The notes under the pieces were generated by a model, which was not told the origin of the DNA, did no database searches, and was given only the letters and a program-made list of their open reading frames with translations. From positions 358,508 through 422,507 of the forward strand of contig NZ_FNFB01000003.1 of NCBI RefSeq assembly GCF_900100395.1: 64,000 nucleotides of DNA, in the 5' to 3' direction. Shown in pieces: positions 49,647-58,846 of the stretch. The translations under genes were made by a program, and so were the position numbers. Position 1 is the stretch's first letter. Each line of letters begins with the position of its first letter. This DNA is from Nonomuraea maritima (GTDB lineage: Bacteria; Actinomycetota; Actinomycetes; Streptosporangiales; Streptosporangiaceae).

Positions 49647-50693
49647 TCACCGTTCCAGCACGTGGAGGGTCCGCGCCGCGGAACCCAGCGTGACCGGGCC
49701 GCCGCCCGTGCACGCGACCACGTCCGCCAGCCGGGCCCCGAACAGATCCGGCACGTGGACGGCGGGCTCCAGGCAGAACGTCATCGCGGCCGCCAGCACG
49801 GTGTCCTCGCCGGGTCGCGGGCCCTCGTCGGGGCCGAAGCCGATGCCGCGGCCCACGTGGCGCGCCGCGAACCGTCCGTAGCCGCTGCCGTCGATCACCT
49901 CGCGGACGGCCAGGGCGACGTCCGACACCGGCACGCCGGGCCGCAGCGCCGACAGGCCGGCGTCGTGGGCGGCCAGCACCACCGAGTACATCGCCTCGAA
50001 GTCGTCCGGCGGCTCGGCCACCGCGAAGACCCTCGCCACCTCCGCGCAGTAGCCGCCCCACCGCCCGCACAGTGACACCGTCAGCGCGTCCCCCGGGTTG
50101 ATCACGCGCTCGCTCGGCGCGTGCGCGGGGCTGGCCGTGTGCTCGCCGGCCGCCACGCCCAGTGCCAGCACCTCCTCGCAGCCCGACTCGCCGAGCAGGA
50201 GGCCGAGCCGGCGGGCCATCGCGCGTTCCGTCGCGCCGAACCACGCCAGCTCCCGCGCCTGCCCCAGCACCGACTCGGCGGCGGCGACGGCTCGTTCGAT
50301 GCCCGCGAGGTCGTCCGGCTCCTTGCGCAGCCGCAGCGGCGCGAGCACGGACGACGCGGGCACCAGCTCGGCCTCCACCGCCAGCCCGAACAGCTCCCGC
50401 ACCCGCATCTCCGGGTCCACGCCGACCCGGCGGGCGTCGCCGGGCACGAACGCGGCCGGATCGGCGGTGTGCGCCAGCGCGTCCGCCGTCACCACGAGGT
50501 ACCCGCCGCCGTGACCGCCGAGGAACCGGTAGTCGGGGGAAGGACGCAGCACGATCGCGTCGACCCCCGCCCGCGCCATCGCCTCCCGCACAGCCCCGAG
50601 CCGTGAGGCCTGCCGGCTCCCCGGCCGCGGTGTGGGCTGAGGTGGCGGCTTCTCCTGGCCCGTGGGCCGGGAAGGCGGGTCGGCCCCGGTCAC
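49647..50693 (-). CDS. M24-fold (Xaa-Pro peptidase/creatinase-like) protein lacking most metal ligands
   Basis: 348 aa from GTG 50693, overlapping the preceding ABC gene by four bases (GTGA). The pita-bread fold is clear (SERVINPGDALTV, RWGGYCAEV, VGRGIG, FCLEPAVH, RLADVV). Against M24 peptidases the five metal ligands Asp, Asp, His, Glu, Glu appear as Ser207, Glu218, Arg282, Glu309 and Ala323. It is therefore unlikely to be a dinuclear metallopeptidase. Metal-free relatives include creatinase and binding-only pseudo-peptidases; the His at AHAP (191) that corresponds to a conserved M24 His is kept. It is the last gene of a peptide transporter operon. Confidence 0.85.
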   Translation of the reverse strand: MTGADPPSRPTGQEKPPPQPTPRPGSRQASRLGAVREAMARAGVDAIVLRPSPDYRFLGGHGGGYLVVTADALAHTADPAAFVPGDARRVGVDPEMRVRELFGLAVEAELVPASSVLAPLRLRKEPDDLAGIERAVAAAESVLGQARELAWFGATERAMARRLGLLLGESGCEEVLALGVAAGEHTASPAHAPSERVINPGDALTVSLCGRWGGYCAEVARVFAVAEPPDDFEAMYSVVLAAHDAGLSALRPGVPVSDVALAVREVIDGSGYGRFAARHVGRGIGFGPDEGPRPGEDTVLAAAMTFCLEPAVHVPDLFGARLADVVACTGGGPVTLGSAARTLHVLER

Positions 50694-51598
50694 TTCGGCT
50701 CGTGCAGCCAGCAGGCGACCGGGCCGAAGTCCGGGTCCTTGTCGCGGCACACGTCCATCACGAGCGGGCAGCGCGGATGGAACCGGCACCCGCCGGGCGG
50801 GTTCGCCGGGTCGGGCACGTCGCCCGGCAACTCGGCGGGGAGCACCCCGAGCCCGTCCGGCTGGGGCACCGCCCGCAGCAGCGCCCGCGTGTACGGGTGC
50901 CGCGGGCGCGCCCACACCTCCGCCGTCGCGCCCACCTCGACGATCCGGCCCAGGTACATGACCGCGATCCGGTCGGCGACGAGCCGGACCACCGACAGGT
51001 CGTGGCTGATGAACAGCAGCCCCGCGCCCGACTCCACGGCCAGGTCCCGCATCAGCGCGGCCACCTGCGACTGCGCGGACGCGTCCAGCGCGGAGATCGG
51101 CTCGTCGCCGATGAGCAGCCGCGGCCGGGCCGCCAGGGCCCGCGCGATGGCGATGCGCTGCCGCTGGCCGCCCGAGAACTCGTGCGGGTGCCGGTCGGCG
51201 TACTCGCGCGGCAGCCCGACCCGTTCCAGCAGGTCGGCGGGGGAGGTGGTGGTGTCGCGCGCGGTCCGCAGCCCGTCGGCGATCTGGTCGCCCACCCTGC
51301 GGCGCGGGTTCAGGGACGCGTACGGGTCCTGGAACACCATCTGGATGCCGGTCAGCTTCCTGCGGCGCAGGCCGAGCGGGGTGACGGGCTCCCCGTCGAA
51401 CGTGATCGAGCCGTTGGTGACCGGGTTCAGCCCGCAGACCGCCCTGGCCAGCGTCGACTTGCCACACCCCGACTCGCCGACCAGCCCCACGACCTCACCG
51501 GGAGCGACCGTGAGGCTCGCCCCCGCGACCGCACGCACGACGGGCCGCCCAGGGGAACGATGCTCCACGACCAGGTCGTCGATCGCCAGCAGACTCAT
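50690..51598 (-). CDS. Oligopeptide/dipeptide ABC transporter ATP-binding subunit (DppF/OppF-like)
   Basis: 302 aa with Walker A GESGCGKST, signature SGGQRQRIAIARAL and Walker B LLIGDEPISALD. The C-terminal CRFHPRCPLVMDVC cysteine motif, present in the oligopeptide-type ATPases, is intact. It pairs with the DppD-like ATPase to power peptide uptake. It overlaps both neighbours by four bases, showing translational coupling. Confidence 0.93.
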   Translation of the reverse strand: MSLLAIDDLVVEHRSPGRPVVRAVAGASLTVAPGEVVGLVGESGCGKSTLARAVCGLNPVTNGSITFDGEPVTPLGLRRRKLTGIQMVFQDPYASLNPRRRVGDQIADGLRTARDTTTSPADLLERVGLPREYADRHPHEFSGGQRQRIAIARALAARPRLLIGDEPISALDASAQSQVAALMRDLAVESGAGLLFISHDLSVVRLVADRIAVMYLGRIVEVGATAEVWARPRHPYTRALLRAVPQPDGLGVLPAELPGDVPDPANPPGGCRFHPRCPLVMDVCRDKDPDFGPVACWLHEPK

Positions 51599-52416
51599 CG
51601 CGCCTCCGCATCAGACCCGGACGAGGGTCCAGCCGGGGAATCGGGTTCGGGGGGTGGGGTCGGGAGGGAGGCGAGGAGGGTGCGGGTGTAGGGGTGGGAC
51701 GGGGTGCGGAGCACGTTGCCGCGCGGGCCCGACTCCACCACCTGGCCGTCCTTCATGACGCTCACCTCGTCCGCGACCGCCGACATGACGCCGAGGTCGT
51801 GCGTCACCAGCAGCACCGCGAGGCCCAGCTCGTCGCAGAGCCCGCGCAGCAGTCGCAGCACGCCCGCCTGCACCGTCACGTCCAGCGCCGTCGTCGGCTC
51901 GTCGGCGATCAGCACCTTCGGCGAGCAGGCCAGCGCGATCGCGATCGCGATGCGCTGCCGCATCCCGCCGGAGAACTGGTGCGGGTACCGCCCGTACGCC
52001 TCCTCGGGCGCCGGGATCCGGACCTTGGCCAGCAGGTCGACGGCCCGCGCCCGCGCCTCGGCCCGCCCCAGCCTCAGGTGGTGCCGCATGTGCTCGGTGA
52101 GCTGGCGGCCGACCGTCAGCATCGGGTGCAGGCTCGTCGCCGGGTCCTGGAAGACCATCGCGACCTCGCCGCCACGTACCCGGTTCAGCTCCTTGGCCGG
52201 CAGCGACAGCAGGTCGCGGTCGCCGAGCCGGATCGCGCCCGAGGCGCGCGCGCCGTGCGGCAGCAGCCCCAGCACCGCGAGCCCGGTCATGGTCTTGCCC
52301 GACCCGCTCTCCCCGGCCAGCCCGTGCACCCGTCCGGCCTCCAGCCGCAGGTCGACGCCGTGCAGGATCTCCCTGCCGCCGATCGACACCCGCAGCGCGG
52401 TGATGTCCAGCGTCAC
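51595..52416 (-). CDS. Oligopeptide/dipeptide ABC transporter ATP-binding subunit (DppD/OppD-like)
   Basis: 273 aa from GTG 52416, with AAGGAG upstream. Walker A GESGSGKT, signature SGGMRQRIAIAIAL and Walker B VLIADEPTTALD are intact. It ends in a Pro/Ser-rich tail and lacks the C-terminal cysteine domain normally seen in DppD, so it is about 50 residues short. Its start overlaps the permease stop (GTGA). Confidence 0.92.
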   Translation of the reverse strand: MTLDITALRVSIGGREILHGVDLRLEAGRVHGLAGESGSGKTMTGLAVLGLLPHGARASGAIRLGDRDLLSLPAKELNRVRGGEVAMVFQDPATSLHPMLTVGRQLTEHMRHHLRLGRAEARARAVDLLAKVRIPAPEEAYGRYPHQFSGGMRQRIAIAIALACSPKVLIADEPTTALDVTVQAGVLRLLRGLCDELGLAVLLVTHDLGVMSAVADEVSVMKDGQVVESGPRGNVLRTPSHPYTRTLLASLPTPPPEPDSPAGPSSGSDAEAR

Positions 52417-53291
52417 AGCGCACGCTCCTTGATCGCGCGGGCGGTACGGGGGTCGAGGGCGTCGCGCAGCGTGTCGCCCAGGAAGTTGAACGCGAGCACC
52501 ACGGTCAAGATGGCCAGACCGGGGAACGTCGCCACCCACCAGCTGTCGAACACCTCCACGCCCGAGGCCACCATCACCCCCCACTCGGGCGACGGCGGCT
52601 TGGCGCCGAGGCCCAGGAACGACAGGCCGGACAGCAGCAGCAGCGCCGTCCCGATGTCCAGCGTGGCGAGCACCAGCACCGGGCCGGTCACGTTCGGCAG
52701 GACGTCCACCCGCAGCGAGCGCCACGCAGAGAAGCCCAGCAGCCGTCCGCTCAGCACGAACTCCCGCTCCCGCACCCCGAGCACGAGCCCGCGCGTCACC
52801 CGCGCGTACGCCGGCCAGGCGACGACGAGCACGGCGAGCACCGCGTTCGCGAGGCTCGCGCCCAGCGCCGCGGCCACCACCATGGCGAGGATCACGGTCG
52901 GGAACGCGAACACCAGGTCCGCCACCCGCATGATCGTCTCGTCGACCCAGCGGCCGAAGTAGCCCGCGCACGCGCCCAGCAGCCCGCCGATCAGCACCGA
53001 CAGCGCCACCAGCAGCAGCGTCAGCGGGATCGTCACGCGGGCCCCGTGGATGACCCGGCTGAGTATGTCGCGTCCGAGCTGGTCGGTGCCGAACCAGTGG
53101 CCGGGCCCTGGGGCCGCGAGCCGCGGCAGGTCCTGGGCGAGCGGGTCGTGCGGCGCGAGCACCGGCGCGGCCAGCGCGATCACCAGCCAGGCGACGGCCA
53201 GCACCGCGCCGACGACGGCCAGCGGCTGCCGCCACGCCACGGGCAGCCGCTTCAGCAGGCCCTTGCGGGCCAGGGGGTCCCGCCGTCTCAT
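52413..53291 (-). CDS. Peptide ABC transporter permease (DppC-like)
   Basis: 292 aa from ATG 53291, overlapping the preceding permease stop (ATGA). An N-terminal cytoplasmic segment and one helix are followed by HWFGTDQLGRDILSRVIHGAR, the hallmark of OppC/DppC proteins, and a binding-protein-dependent transport domain with five further helices. The ATPase-contact loop is in GFSAWRSLRVDVLPN. Confidence 0.93.
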   Translation of the reverse strand: MRRRDPLARKGLLKRLPVAWRQPLAVVGAVLAVAWLVIALAAPVLAPHDPLAQDLPRLAAPGPGHWFGTDQLGRDILSRVIHGARVTIPLTLLLVALSVLIGGLLGACAGYFGRWVDETIMRVADLVFAFPTVILAMVVAAALGASLANAVLAVLVVAWPAYARVTRGLVLGVREREFVLSGRLLGFSAWRSLRVDVLPNVTGPVLVLATLDIGTALLLLSGLSFLGLGAKPPSPEWGVMVASGVEVFDSWWVATFPGLAILTVVLAFNFLGDTLRDALDPRTARAIKERAL

Positions 53292-54373
53292 CTGAGCCTC
53301 ACTCGCGGGTCGATGACGCCGTACAGGACGTCCACGGCCAGGTTGATGACGAGGTAGACGGCGCCGACCACCAGTCCGACGCCCATGACGGCGGGCAGGT
53401 CGAGGGTGGTGGCGCTCTTGTAGGCGTACTGGCCGATGCCGGGCCAGGCGAAGATGGCCTCGACCAGCACCGTCCCCGACAGCAGGCTGCCGAAGGCCAG
53501 GCCCGCCACGGTGATGATCGGCACCAGGGCCGAGCGCAGGACGTACCGGAACAGGACCACCCGGCCGGGCAGGCCCTTGGCGCGGGCGGCGCGCACGTAG
53601 TCCTGCCCCAGCACCTCCAGCACCGCCGAGCGGGTGAAGCGGGTGAGCAGGCCGATCGTGTACAGCGCCAGCACCAGCGCGGGCGTGGCCAGGTGGGCGA
53701 GGGCGGAGGAGAAGATGTCCCAGCGGCCCGCCAGCAGCGCGTCCACCGTCTGCAGCCCGGTCACCGGAGGGGCCGGGCCGAGCGCGACGTCCACCCGGCC
53801 GCTGCCCGGGGTGAGCTGCAGCCGGTAGAAGAACACGTAGAACGCCACCAGCGCCAGCCAGAACGTCGGCACCGAGATGCCGATCAGGCTGAGCACCCGC
53901 AGCGCGTGGTCGGAGAGCCGGTCGCGGCGCAGCGCCGCCACGACGCCGAACGCCACGCCCAGCACGAGCGAGACGAGGATCGCCGCGCCCGCCAGCTCCA
54001 GCGTCGCGGGGACGAACTCGGCGAGGTCCTCGCTGACCGGCCGGTGGCTCTGCTGGCTCATCCCGAGGTCGCCGTGGAGCAGGCCCTGGAGATGGATCAG
54101 GTACTGCTGCCACAGCGGCTGGTCGAGGCCGTGCTCGGCGCGCCACTGGGCGACGATCGCCGGGTCGCCCAGCGCGCGCTGGCCGAGGTTCGCGGCCACC
54201 GGGTCACCGGGCACGAGGTTCGTCAGCACGAACGTCACCAGCGTGATGCCCCACGCCATCAGCAGGGCGAGCAGCACCCGCCGCACGAGGAACCGTGCGA
54301 GCGGGTGCGCCTTGGGCCGCCTCCCTGCCCGGGTGTCCGGGACGGGAGGCGGCGAGTCCGGAGTGTCGGACAC
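53288..54373 (-). CDS. Peptide ABC transporter permease (DppB-like)
   Basis: 361 aa from GTG 54373 behind AGGAGCC. After a Pro-rich cytoplasmic start the first helix and VPGDPVAANLGQRA, HGLDQPLWQQYL, the DLGMS segment and six helices follow the OppB/DppB pattern; the coupling loop is YVRAARAKGLPGRVVLFRYVLRSAL. Ten bases separate it from the binding-protein gene. Confidence 0.93.
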   Translation of the reverse strand: MSDTPDSPPPVPDTRAGRRPKAHPLARFLVRRVLLALLMAWGITLVTFVLTNLVPGDPVAANLGQRALGDPAIVAQWRAEHGLDQPLWQQYLIHLQGLLHGDLGMSQQSHRPVSEDLAEFVPATLELAGAAILVSLVLGVAFGVVAALRRDRLSDHALRVLSLIGISVPTFWLALVAFYVFFYRLQLTPGSGRVDVALGPAPPVTGLQTVDALLAGRWDIFSSALAHLATPALVLALYTIGLLTRFTRSAVLEVLGQDYVRAARAKGLPGRVVLFRYVLRSALVPIITVAGLAFGSLLSGTVLVEAIFAWPGIGQYAYKSATTLDLPAVMGVGLVVGAVYLVINLAVDVLYGVIDPRVRLR

Positions 54374-54382
54374 CTGAGGCTC

Positions 54383-55960
54383 CTACTTCACGCCGAGGTC
54401 GGCGATGTCTACCGTCCACACGGGGTGGTAGGCCAGCCCGGTCACGGAGGCGGCCGTCACGATGTTCTGGCTCGGCTGCAGCAGCGGGACGAACGGCCCT
54501 GCGGCGTTGAGCTGGTTCTGCATGTCCGCGTACGCGGCCGTGCGGGCCTCGTCGCCGATCGCCGCCGCGGCCTTCTCGCCGGACTCCTCGACCTCCTTGC
54601 TCGCGCCCTCCTTCCAGCCGGCCCGCAGGCCGACCGTCTTGCCGGGCAGGAAGAGCAGGTAGTCGCTGGGGTCGGGGTAGTCGGGGCCCCAGTACCACAG
54701 GCCCATCTCCTCCTTGCCGTTGCGGTAGTTGTCCAGGGCCGTCGTGACCGGCGCCGGCTGGAGGTCCACCGTGATGCCGACCTCCTTGAGGTTGGCCTGG
54801 ATGCGCTCGGCCAGCGGCTGGAACGACAGGCCGTTCACGGTCAGCTCGCTCGGGTACTCGAGCTTCACCGTCGGGTTGCCGAGCCCGCTGGCCGCCAGCG
54901 CCGCCTTGGCGCCCTCCAGGTCGCGCGCGGGCGCCTGCGAGGCGGGCAGCGCGCCGAGGAGCTGCGACGGGATGATGCCAGGCGCCAGGGCCGAGCCCTC
55001 GCCGGCCAGCTCCAGCAGCCCGGCGTAGTCGACGCCCTTGCGCACGGCCTCAACGAACTTGGCGTTCGTCGTGGTGCCGCTGACCGCGGAGTCCTGGTTG
55101 GCCAGCAGGAAGATGACGTTGGCCGAGGGGGTCTTCGTCACCTGCAGCGTCGCCGGCATGCCGGCGACCTGGTCGCCCGACAGGTTGAGGGCGATCTGGC
55201 TGTCGCCGCGCGAGACGTTCAGCTTCTGCGTGGCCGCCTCGACGTTGCGGATGACGACCCGGTCGTAGGCGGGCTTCGTGCCGTGGTACGCAGGGTTCGC
55301 CTTGAGCGTGACCTGGCTGCTCACGTTGAAGGACTCGATCTGGTACGGCCCCGAGCCGGCCGAGGAGGAGTTCAGGTACTGCTCGGCCTTGTCCTGTGGG
55401 TCGGTGGTGGCGCCGTGCTGCTGGGCCAGCTTGCTGTTGATGATGCCGAGCGCCGGGTTCGGCAGGATGAACGGCAGCGTTGGGTTGGCCGTCTTCGACG
55501 TGAGCGTGATCGTCGAGTCGTCGGTCTTCGCGACGTCGACGCCGTCGAGCAGGAACGACGGCGTCCCCTTCATGTCGCGTACACGCGTGAGCGAGAACAC
55601 CACGTCGTCGGCCGTCACCGGCGAGCCGTCGGCGAACGTGGCGCCCTGCCGCAGCTTGAGCGTCAGCGTCCTGCCGTCCTCGGACAGCTCGTACGACTCG
55701 GCCAGGGCCGGCACCGGCTTCGTCACGTCGGCCCCGTCGAACGTCAGCAGCGTCTCGTAGACGGCCTTGCCGACGATGAGCCCCGTGGGCTCGTACGTGC
55801 GTCCGGGGTCGGCCGTCTTGAGGTCGAAGGACGTGTCGATGACGAGGGTCCTGGACCCGCCGGAGGCGGAGGGCGACGGGGAAGCGCCGCCGCTCCCGCA
55901 GGCGGCGAGGGCCAGAGCACCGGCGAGCAGCAGAGCCGCCGTCTGCGAGCGGGTCGCCAT
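54383..55960 (-). CDS. Peptide/nickel-type ABC transporter substrate-binding lipoprotein
   Basis: 525 aa of the family 5 extracellular solute-binding proteins. The lipobox ALAAC puts the acylated Cys at residue 21, followed by a Gly/Ser linker. Family features include TYEPTGLIVGKAVYETLL, LKLRQGATFADGSPVTADDVVFSL, SGPYQI and YWGPDYPDPSDYLLF. It is the first gene of the operon, with TTGGAGGA upstream of the ATG, and delivers oligopeptides or similar ligands to the DppB/C-like permease. The Lrp-type gene at 56071 is divergent. Confidence 0.94.
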   Translation of the reverse strand: MATRSQTAALLLAGALALAACGSGGASPSPSASGGSRTLVIDTSFDLKTADPGRTYEPTGLIVGKAVYETLLTFDGADVTKPVPALAESYELSEDGRTLTLKLRQGATFADGSPVTADDVVFSLTRVRDMKGTPSFLLDGVDVAKTDDSTITLTSKTANPTLPFILPNPALGIINSKLAQQHGATTDPQDKAEQYLNSSSAGSGPYQIESFNVSSQVTLKANPAYHGTKPAYDRVVIRNVEAATQKLNVSRGDSQIALNLSGDQVAGMPATLQVTKTPSANVIFLLANQDSAVSGTTTNAKFVEAVRKGVDYAGLLELAGEGSALAPGIIPSQLLGALPASQAPARDLEGAKAALAASGLGNPTVKLEYPSELTVNGLSFQPLAERIQANLKEVGITVDLQPAPVTTALDNYRNGKEEMGLWYWGPDYPDPSDYLLFLPGKTVGLRAGWKEGASKEVEESGEKAAAAIGDEARTAAYADMQNQLNAAGPFVPLLQPSQNIVTAASVTGLAYHPVWTVDIADLGVK

Positions 55961-56070
55961 GAGAGTCCTCCAAGAGTGGACGTTCAGCAGAAAGATGCCG
56001 AGGATTGTCCGGCAGATCGTCCAGGCCCTGTGCGGTCGGCAAGACGGAAATCAAGCGGTTTGAGGTAATG

Positions 56071-56706
56071 ATGAGTGAAATTTCTAGGAATGGGACTGGC
56101 GGCGGCGGTCAGCCTGGACGGATCGGCATCGGTCTGGAGCTCGACCACATCCACCTGAAGATCCTCGAGGTCCTGCGCGAGAACGGCAGGATCTCGGTCG
56201 CGGCGCTGGCCGAGCGTGTGGGCATCTCCCGCGCCAACGCCTACACCCGTTTCGAGGCGTTACGCGCCGACGGCGCCATCAAGCGGTTCACCGCCGAGAT
56301 CGACCACGTGCGGGCGGGGCTCGGCATCACGGCGCTGATCTTCGTGACCGTACGGCAGCAGATGTGGAAGCAGTTCCGGGCCGAGCTGGCCAGGATGCCC
56401 GAGGTGGAGTACTGCGCGATCACCACCGGGCAGCACGACGCGATGATCCAGGTCCGGGTGGCCGACGTCGCCGCCGTGCACTCCATGGTGACCGAACGGC
56501 TGGCCCACATCCCGGCGGTCAAGGCGACCGAGACGGTCTTCATCCTGGACGAGGTGCTCAAACGCCCGTACGTCCTGCCCGGCGACGGCGACCGCCCCCG
56601 CACATCACGGCGCCCGGCCCCGGAGCCGCAGGGCGACGTCCCGCTCGGGAAGATGCGCTTCGTCGGCGCCGCCGAGGGCCGCGCCGCTCTCCGCAAGGAC
56701 ACCTGA
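56071..56706 (+). CDS. Lrp/AsnC-family transcriptional regulator
   Basis: 211 aa. A Gly-rich start leads into the winged helix-turn-helix (LDHIHLKILEVLRENGRISVAALAERVGISRANAYTRFEALRADGAI) and the RAM ligand-binding domain with CAITTGQHDAMIQVRV. The final 45 residues are an unusual Pro/Arg-rich extension. ATG 56071 has GAGGT closely upstream; ATG 56068 is also in frame. Being divergent from the peptide transporter operon, it is probably its amino-acid-responsive regulator. Confidence 0.92.
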   Translation: MSEISRNGTGGGGQPGRIGIGLELDHIHLKILEVLRENGRISVAALAERVGISRANAYTRFEALRADGAIKRFTAEIDHVRAGLGITALIFVTVRQQMWKQFRAELARMPEVEYCAITTGQHDAMIQVRVADVAAVHSMVTERLAHIPAVKATETVFILDEVLKRPYVLPGDGDRPRTSRRPAPEPQGDVPLGKMRFVGAAEGRAALRKDT

Positions 56707-56718
56707 CCCGTTCCCCGT

Positions 56719-56755
56719 TCGGGAGAGGGCCCCGGTGGGACGGGCCCTCTCCCGA
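56719..56755. terminator. 14-bp perfect bidirectional hairpin terminator
   Basis: TCGGGAGAGGGCCC (56719-56732) and GGGCCCTCTCCCGA (56742-56755) pair perfectly with a 9-base loop, in the gap between the convergent Lrp gene and the 114-aa gene. Confidence 0.85.
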
Positions 56756-56771
56756 GTGCTTCCGCGCTCGG

Positions 56772-57116
56772 TCAGGGGAGTTCGGCGCAGATGCTCGTGT
56801 GGCGGGTGGCGTCGTTCTCGAAGGAGAACTCCTCCACCAGACGGAGCAGGCCGTCCTCGCCGGTCTCGATGCGGCTGGTGCTCCGGCCGCCGGCATTGCC
56901 GCCGGCGACGAGCGCGTGCGCGTACGAGATGGTCACCTGGTCGCCGTCGCGCGTGCCGACGAAGTGTCCGTGGGTCACGGTGTCGCCGGTGTAGCTGCCC
57001 CACACCACCCCGTCGCGCTCGCTGTACTCGAACTGCGTGGGACTGTCGGGGTTCACCGTGCTCGCCGTCGAGCTCACCATCACGAAGGTGCGGCCGTTGA
57101 GATTCACGCCGTACAT
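56772..57116 (-). CDS. Small beta-barrel-like protein of the actinobacterial 'N-acetylglutamate synthase-like' type
   Basis: 114 aa, predicted all-beta: NLNGRTFVMVSSTAS, TQFEYSERDGVVWGSYTGDTVTHGHFVGTRDGDQVTISY and TGEDGLLRLVEEFSFEN. Proteins of this shape are often annotated as n-acetylglutamate synthase in actinobacteria without enzymatic evidence; the fold looks lipocalin-like instead. No signal peptide. The true role is unknown. Confidence 0.7.
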   Translation of the reverse strand: MYGVNLNGRTFVMVSSTASTVNPDSPTQFEYSERDGVVWGSYTGDTVTHGHFVGTRDGDQVTISYAHALVAGGNAGGRSTSRIETGEDGLLRLVEEFSFENDATRHTSICAELP

Positions 57117-57360
57117 GGTCGCCGCATTTCTCGCGAAGTCAGCGGTCGTCTGGACATTTGTGGCGCCCGGCTGTCAGGGCCCGGCGATCCGTCCAGGACG
57201 GCCGCGCGGCGCTGCCCGTTCGCTGACCGCGGAGTCCACCAGCCGAGCAGCGGCAGGGACGAGCCTGCCCGGAACTTTAACGATCCTGGCCTGACGCCAT
57301 CATTGCACTGTGTGATAGTAATGTGACGCTACGTATCGACAACAGGTTCGGGAGATTCTC

Positions 57361-58128
57361 ATGCTGGCGTACGCACTCTCGATCGTGGCGGCGGTGGGTG
57401 TGGTGGCGCTCACGGCGCTGGTGTTCAGGAAGGTGAAGAACGCGGGCGAGGACCGCGACCCCAGCGGCCCGTCGGCCGGCCACGCCGGGGCCATGTTGTC
57501 GGCCATGTTCCTGCTGGTGTTCGCCATCGCGATCATCGTGCCGTGGACGACCGCCGACTCCGCGCGGCTCAACACCCAGGCCGAGAGCCAGGCCGCGGTC
57601 GACGCCTACTGGGCGGCCTCCGAGCTGCCAGCAACGGCGTCCGACGAGCTACGCAAGGGCCTGCGCGACTACATGGCGTTCGTCACGCGCGACGAGTGGC
57701 CGCTCATGTCCGAGGGCAAGATGCACCCGCTCGGCGGCGAGCGCGTCGACGAGCTGCGTGGCCTGGTCCAGGGGCTGAAGCCGGGCACCGACGACGAGGA
57801 GGACGCCAAGGCGGCGGTCCTGCAGCACCTCAGCTCGATGTCCAGCGCCCGCGCCCAGCGCACCGCCGATGCCGCCGCACGGCCGCCCGACGGGGTGCTG
57901 CACCTGACGGTCCTCACCGGCGTGCTCGTCGTCCTGTTCCCGTTCCTCGCCGGGGCGAGGCCCCGCGGGCTCGCCATCCTGCCGCTGGTGGCCATGGCGG
58001 GGTTGCTCGGGTTCGGCACCTACCTGTCGTGGGACATCTCGCGCGCGTTCGCCGGCCCGCTGGCGGTGGCCCCTGACGCCTTCCAGGGAGCGCTGCAGGA
58101 GTTCATCCGGATCTCCGGGGGGATGTGA
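57361..58128 (+). CDS. DUF4239-type integral membrane protein
   Basis: 255 aa. One helix at the N-terminus, a second at about 45-62 (AMLSAMFLLVFAIAIIVPW), an outside or cytoplasmic helical domain (about 65-175, with DAYWAASELPA), then two helices near 180-225. This is the DUF4239 arrangement. Function is unknown. It overlaps the next gene by three bases (GTGA), so both are coupled. Confidence 0.75.
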   Translation: MLAYALSIVAAVGVVALTALVFRKVKNAGEDRDPSGPSAGHAGAMLSAMFLLVFAIAIIVPWTTADSARLNTQAESQAAVDAYWAASELPATASDELRKGLRDYMAFVTRDEWPLMSEGKMHPLGGERVDELRGLVQGLKPGTDDEEDAKAAVLQHLSSMSSARAQRTADAAARPPDGVLHLTVLTGVLVVLFPFLAGARPRGLAILPLVAMAGLLGFGTYLSWDISRAFAGPLAVAPDAFQGALQEFIRISGGM

Positions 58129-58766
58129 CGGTGCGAGGCAGCCACGCGCCGCTGCTCCTGGTCGCCGCCCTGATCGCGATAGCCGTCGGCGTCCCCGCCG
58201 CCGCGGCGCAGAACCCGCCCCCGATGCCGGGCACGGGCGGCTGGAACGGCCGGATGCCCGACTCCGGCCGCGCCGCGTGGCCGCGGGGGGTGCCCAGGGG
58301 TCCCGCGCGGCCCGTCATGCCGTCCGTACGCGCGCCGGTGCGGCCCGCGCCGCCGAAACGGGTCACGGTGGGGCCGACGGTCAAGGTGCCGAAGGTGTCG
58401 GTACGCCGCACGCCGGGGCCCAGGGTCTCGATCGCCGTGCCGGGCGGCAACCGGCGCGCCGACCCCGCCGTCACCGTGCCGCACGTCACGATCTATCCCG
58501 GCGGCGTGTGCGCCGAGAAGGCCCGGTCCGAGGTCCAGATCGGCGAGTGCCCACGCGGCCGGCGGCGGGTGGCGGTGCCGCTCGTCGGCCCGGTCCAGCC
58601 GCCCACCGTCACGCCCACGCCGAAGAAGACACCGGTGGCGCACGACCGGCTCGTGCTCCCCGCACAGCAGAAGCGACGCCCCAACCCCCTCGGCACCGTC
58701 CTGCTCACGGTCGTCGTGGTCACGGCGATCAGCTCGACCACGGCGGTGGCCTTCCGCGCCCGCTGA
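58125..58766 (+). CDS. Proline-rich exported hypothetical protein
   Basis: 213 aa from GTG 58125. A signal-like segment (LLLVAALIAIAVGVPAAAAQ) is followed by a Pro/Arg/Val-rich linker with VxVPxV repeats, a short domain with two Cys (GGVCAEKA, IGECPRG), and a C-terminal membrane helix (LGTVLLTVVVVTAISSTTAVAF). The two ends would anchor it across the membrane with an extracytoplasmic centre. No family recognised; it is coupled to the DUF4239-type gene. Confidence 0.65.
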   Translation: MTVRGSHAPLLLVAALIAIAVGVPAAAAQNPPPMPGTGGWNGRMPDSGRAAWPRGVPRGPARPVMPSVRAPVRPAPPKRVTVGPTVKVPKVSVRRTPGPRVSIAVPGGNRRADPAVTVPHVTIYPGGVCAEKARSEVQIGECPRGRRRVAVPLVGPVQPPTVTPTPKKTPVAHDRLVLPAQQKRRPNPLGTVLLTVVVVTAISSTTAVAFRAR

Positions 58767-58846
58767 CGCCCCGCGCTCACTCTCCGACTCGCCATGGGAA
58801 CGGCGGTTGTGTGGGTGGGGCGGCGGCGTCCGGCACGTTGCGGCGA

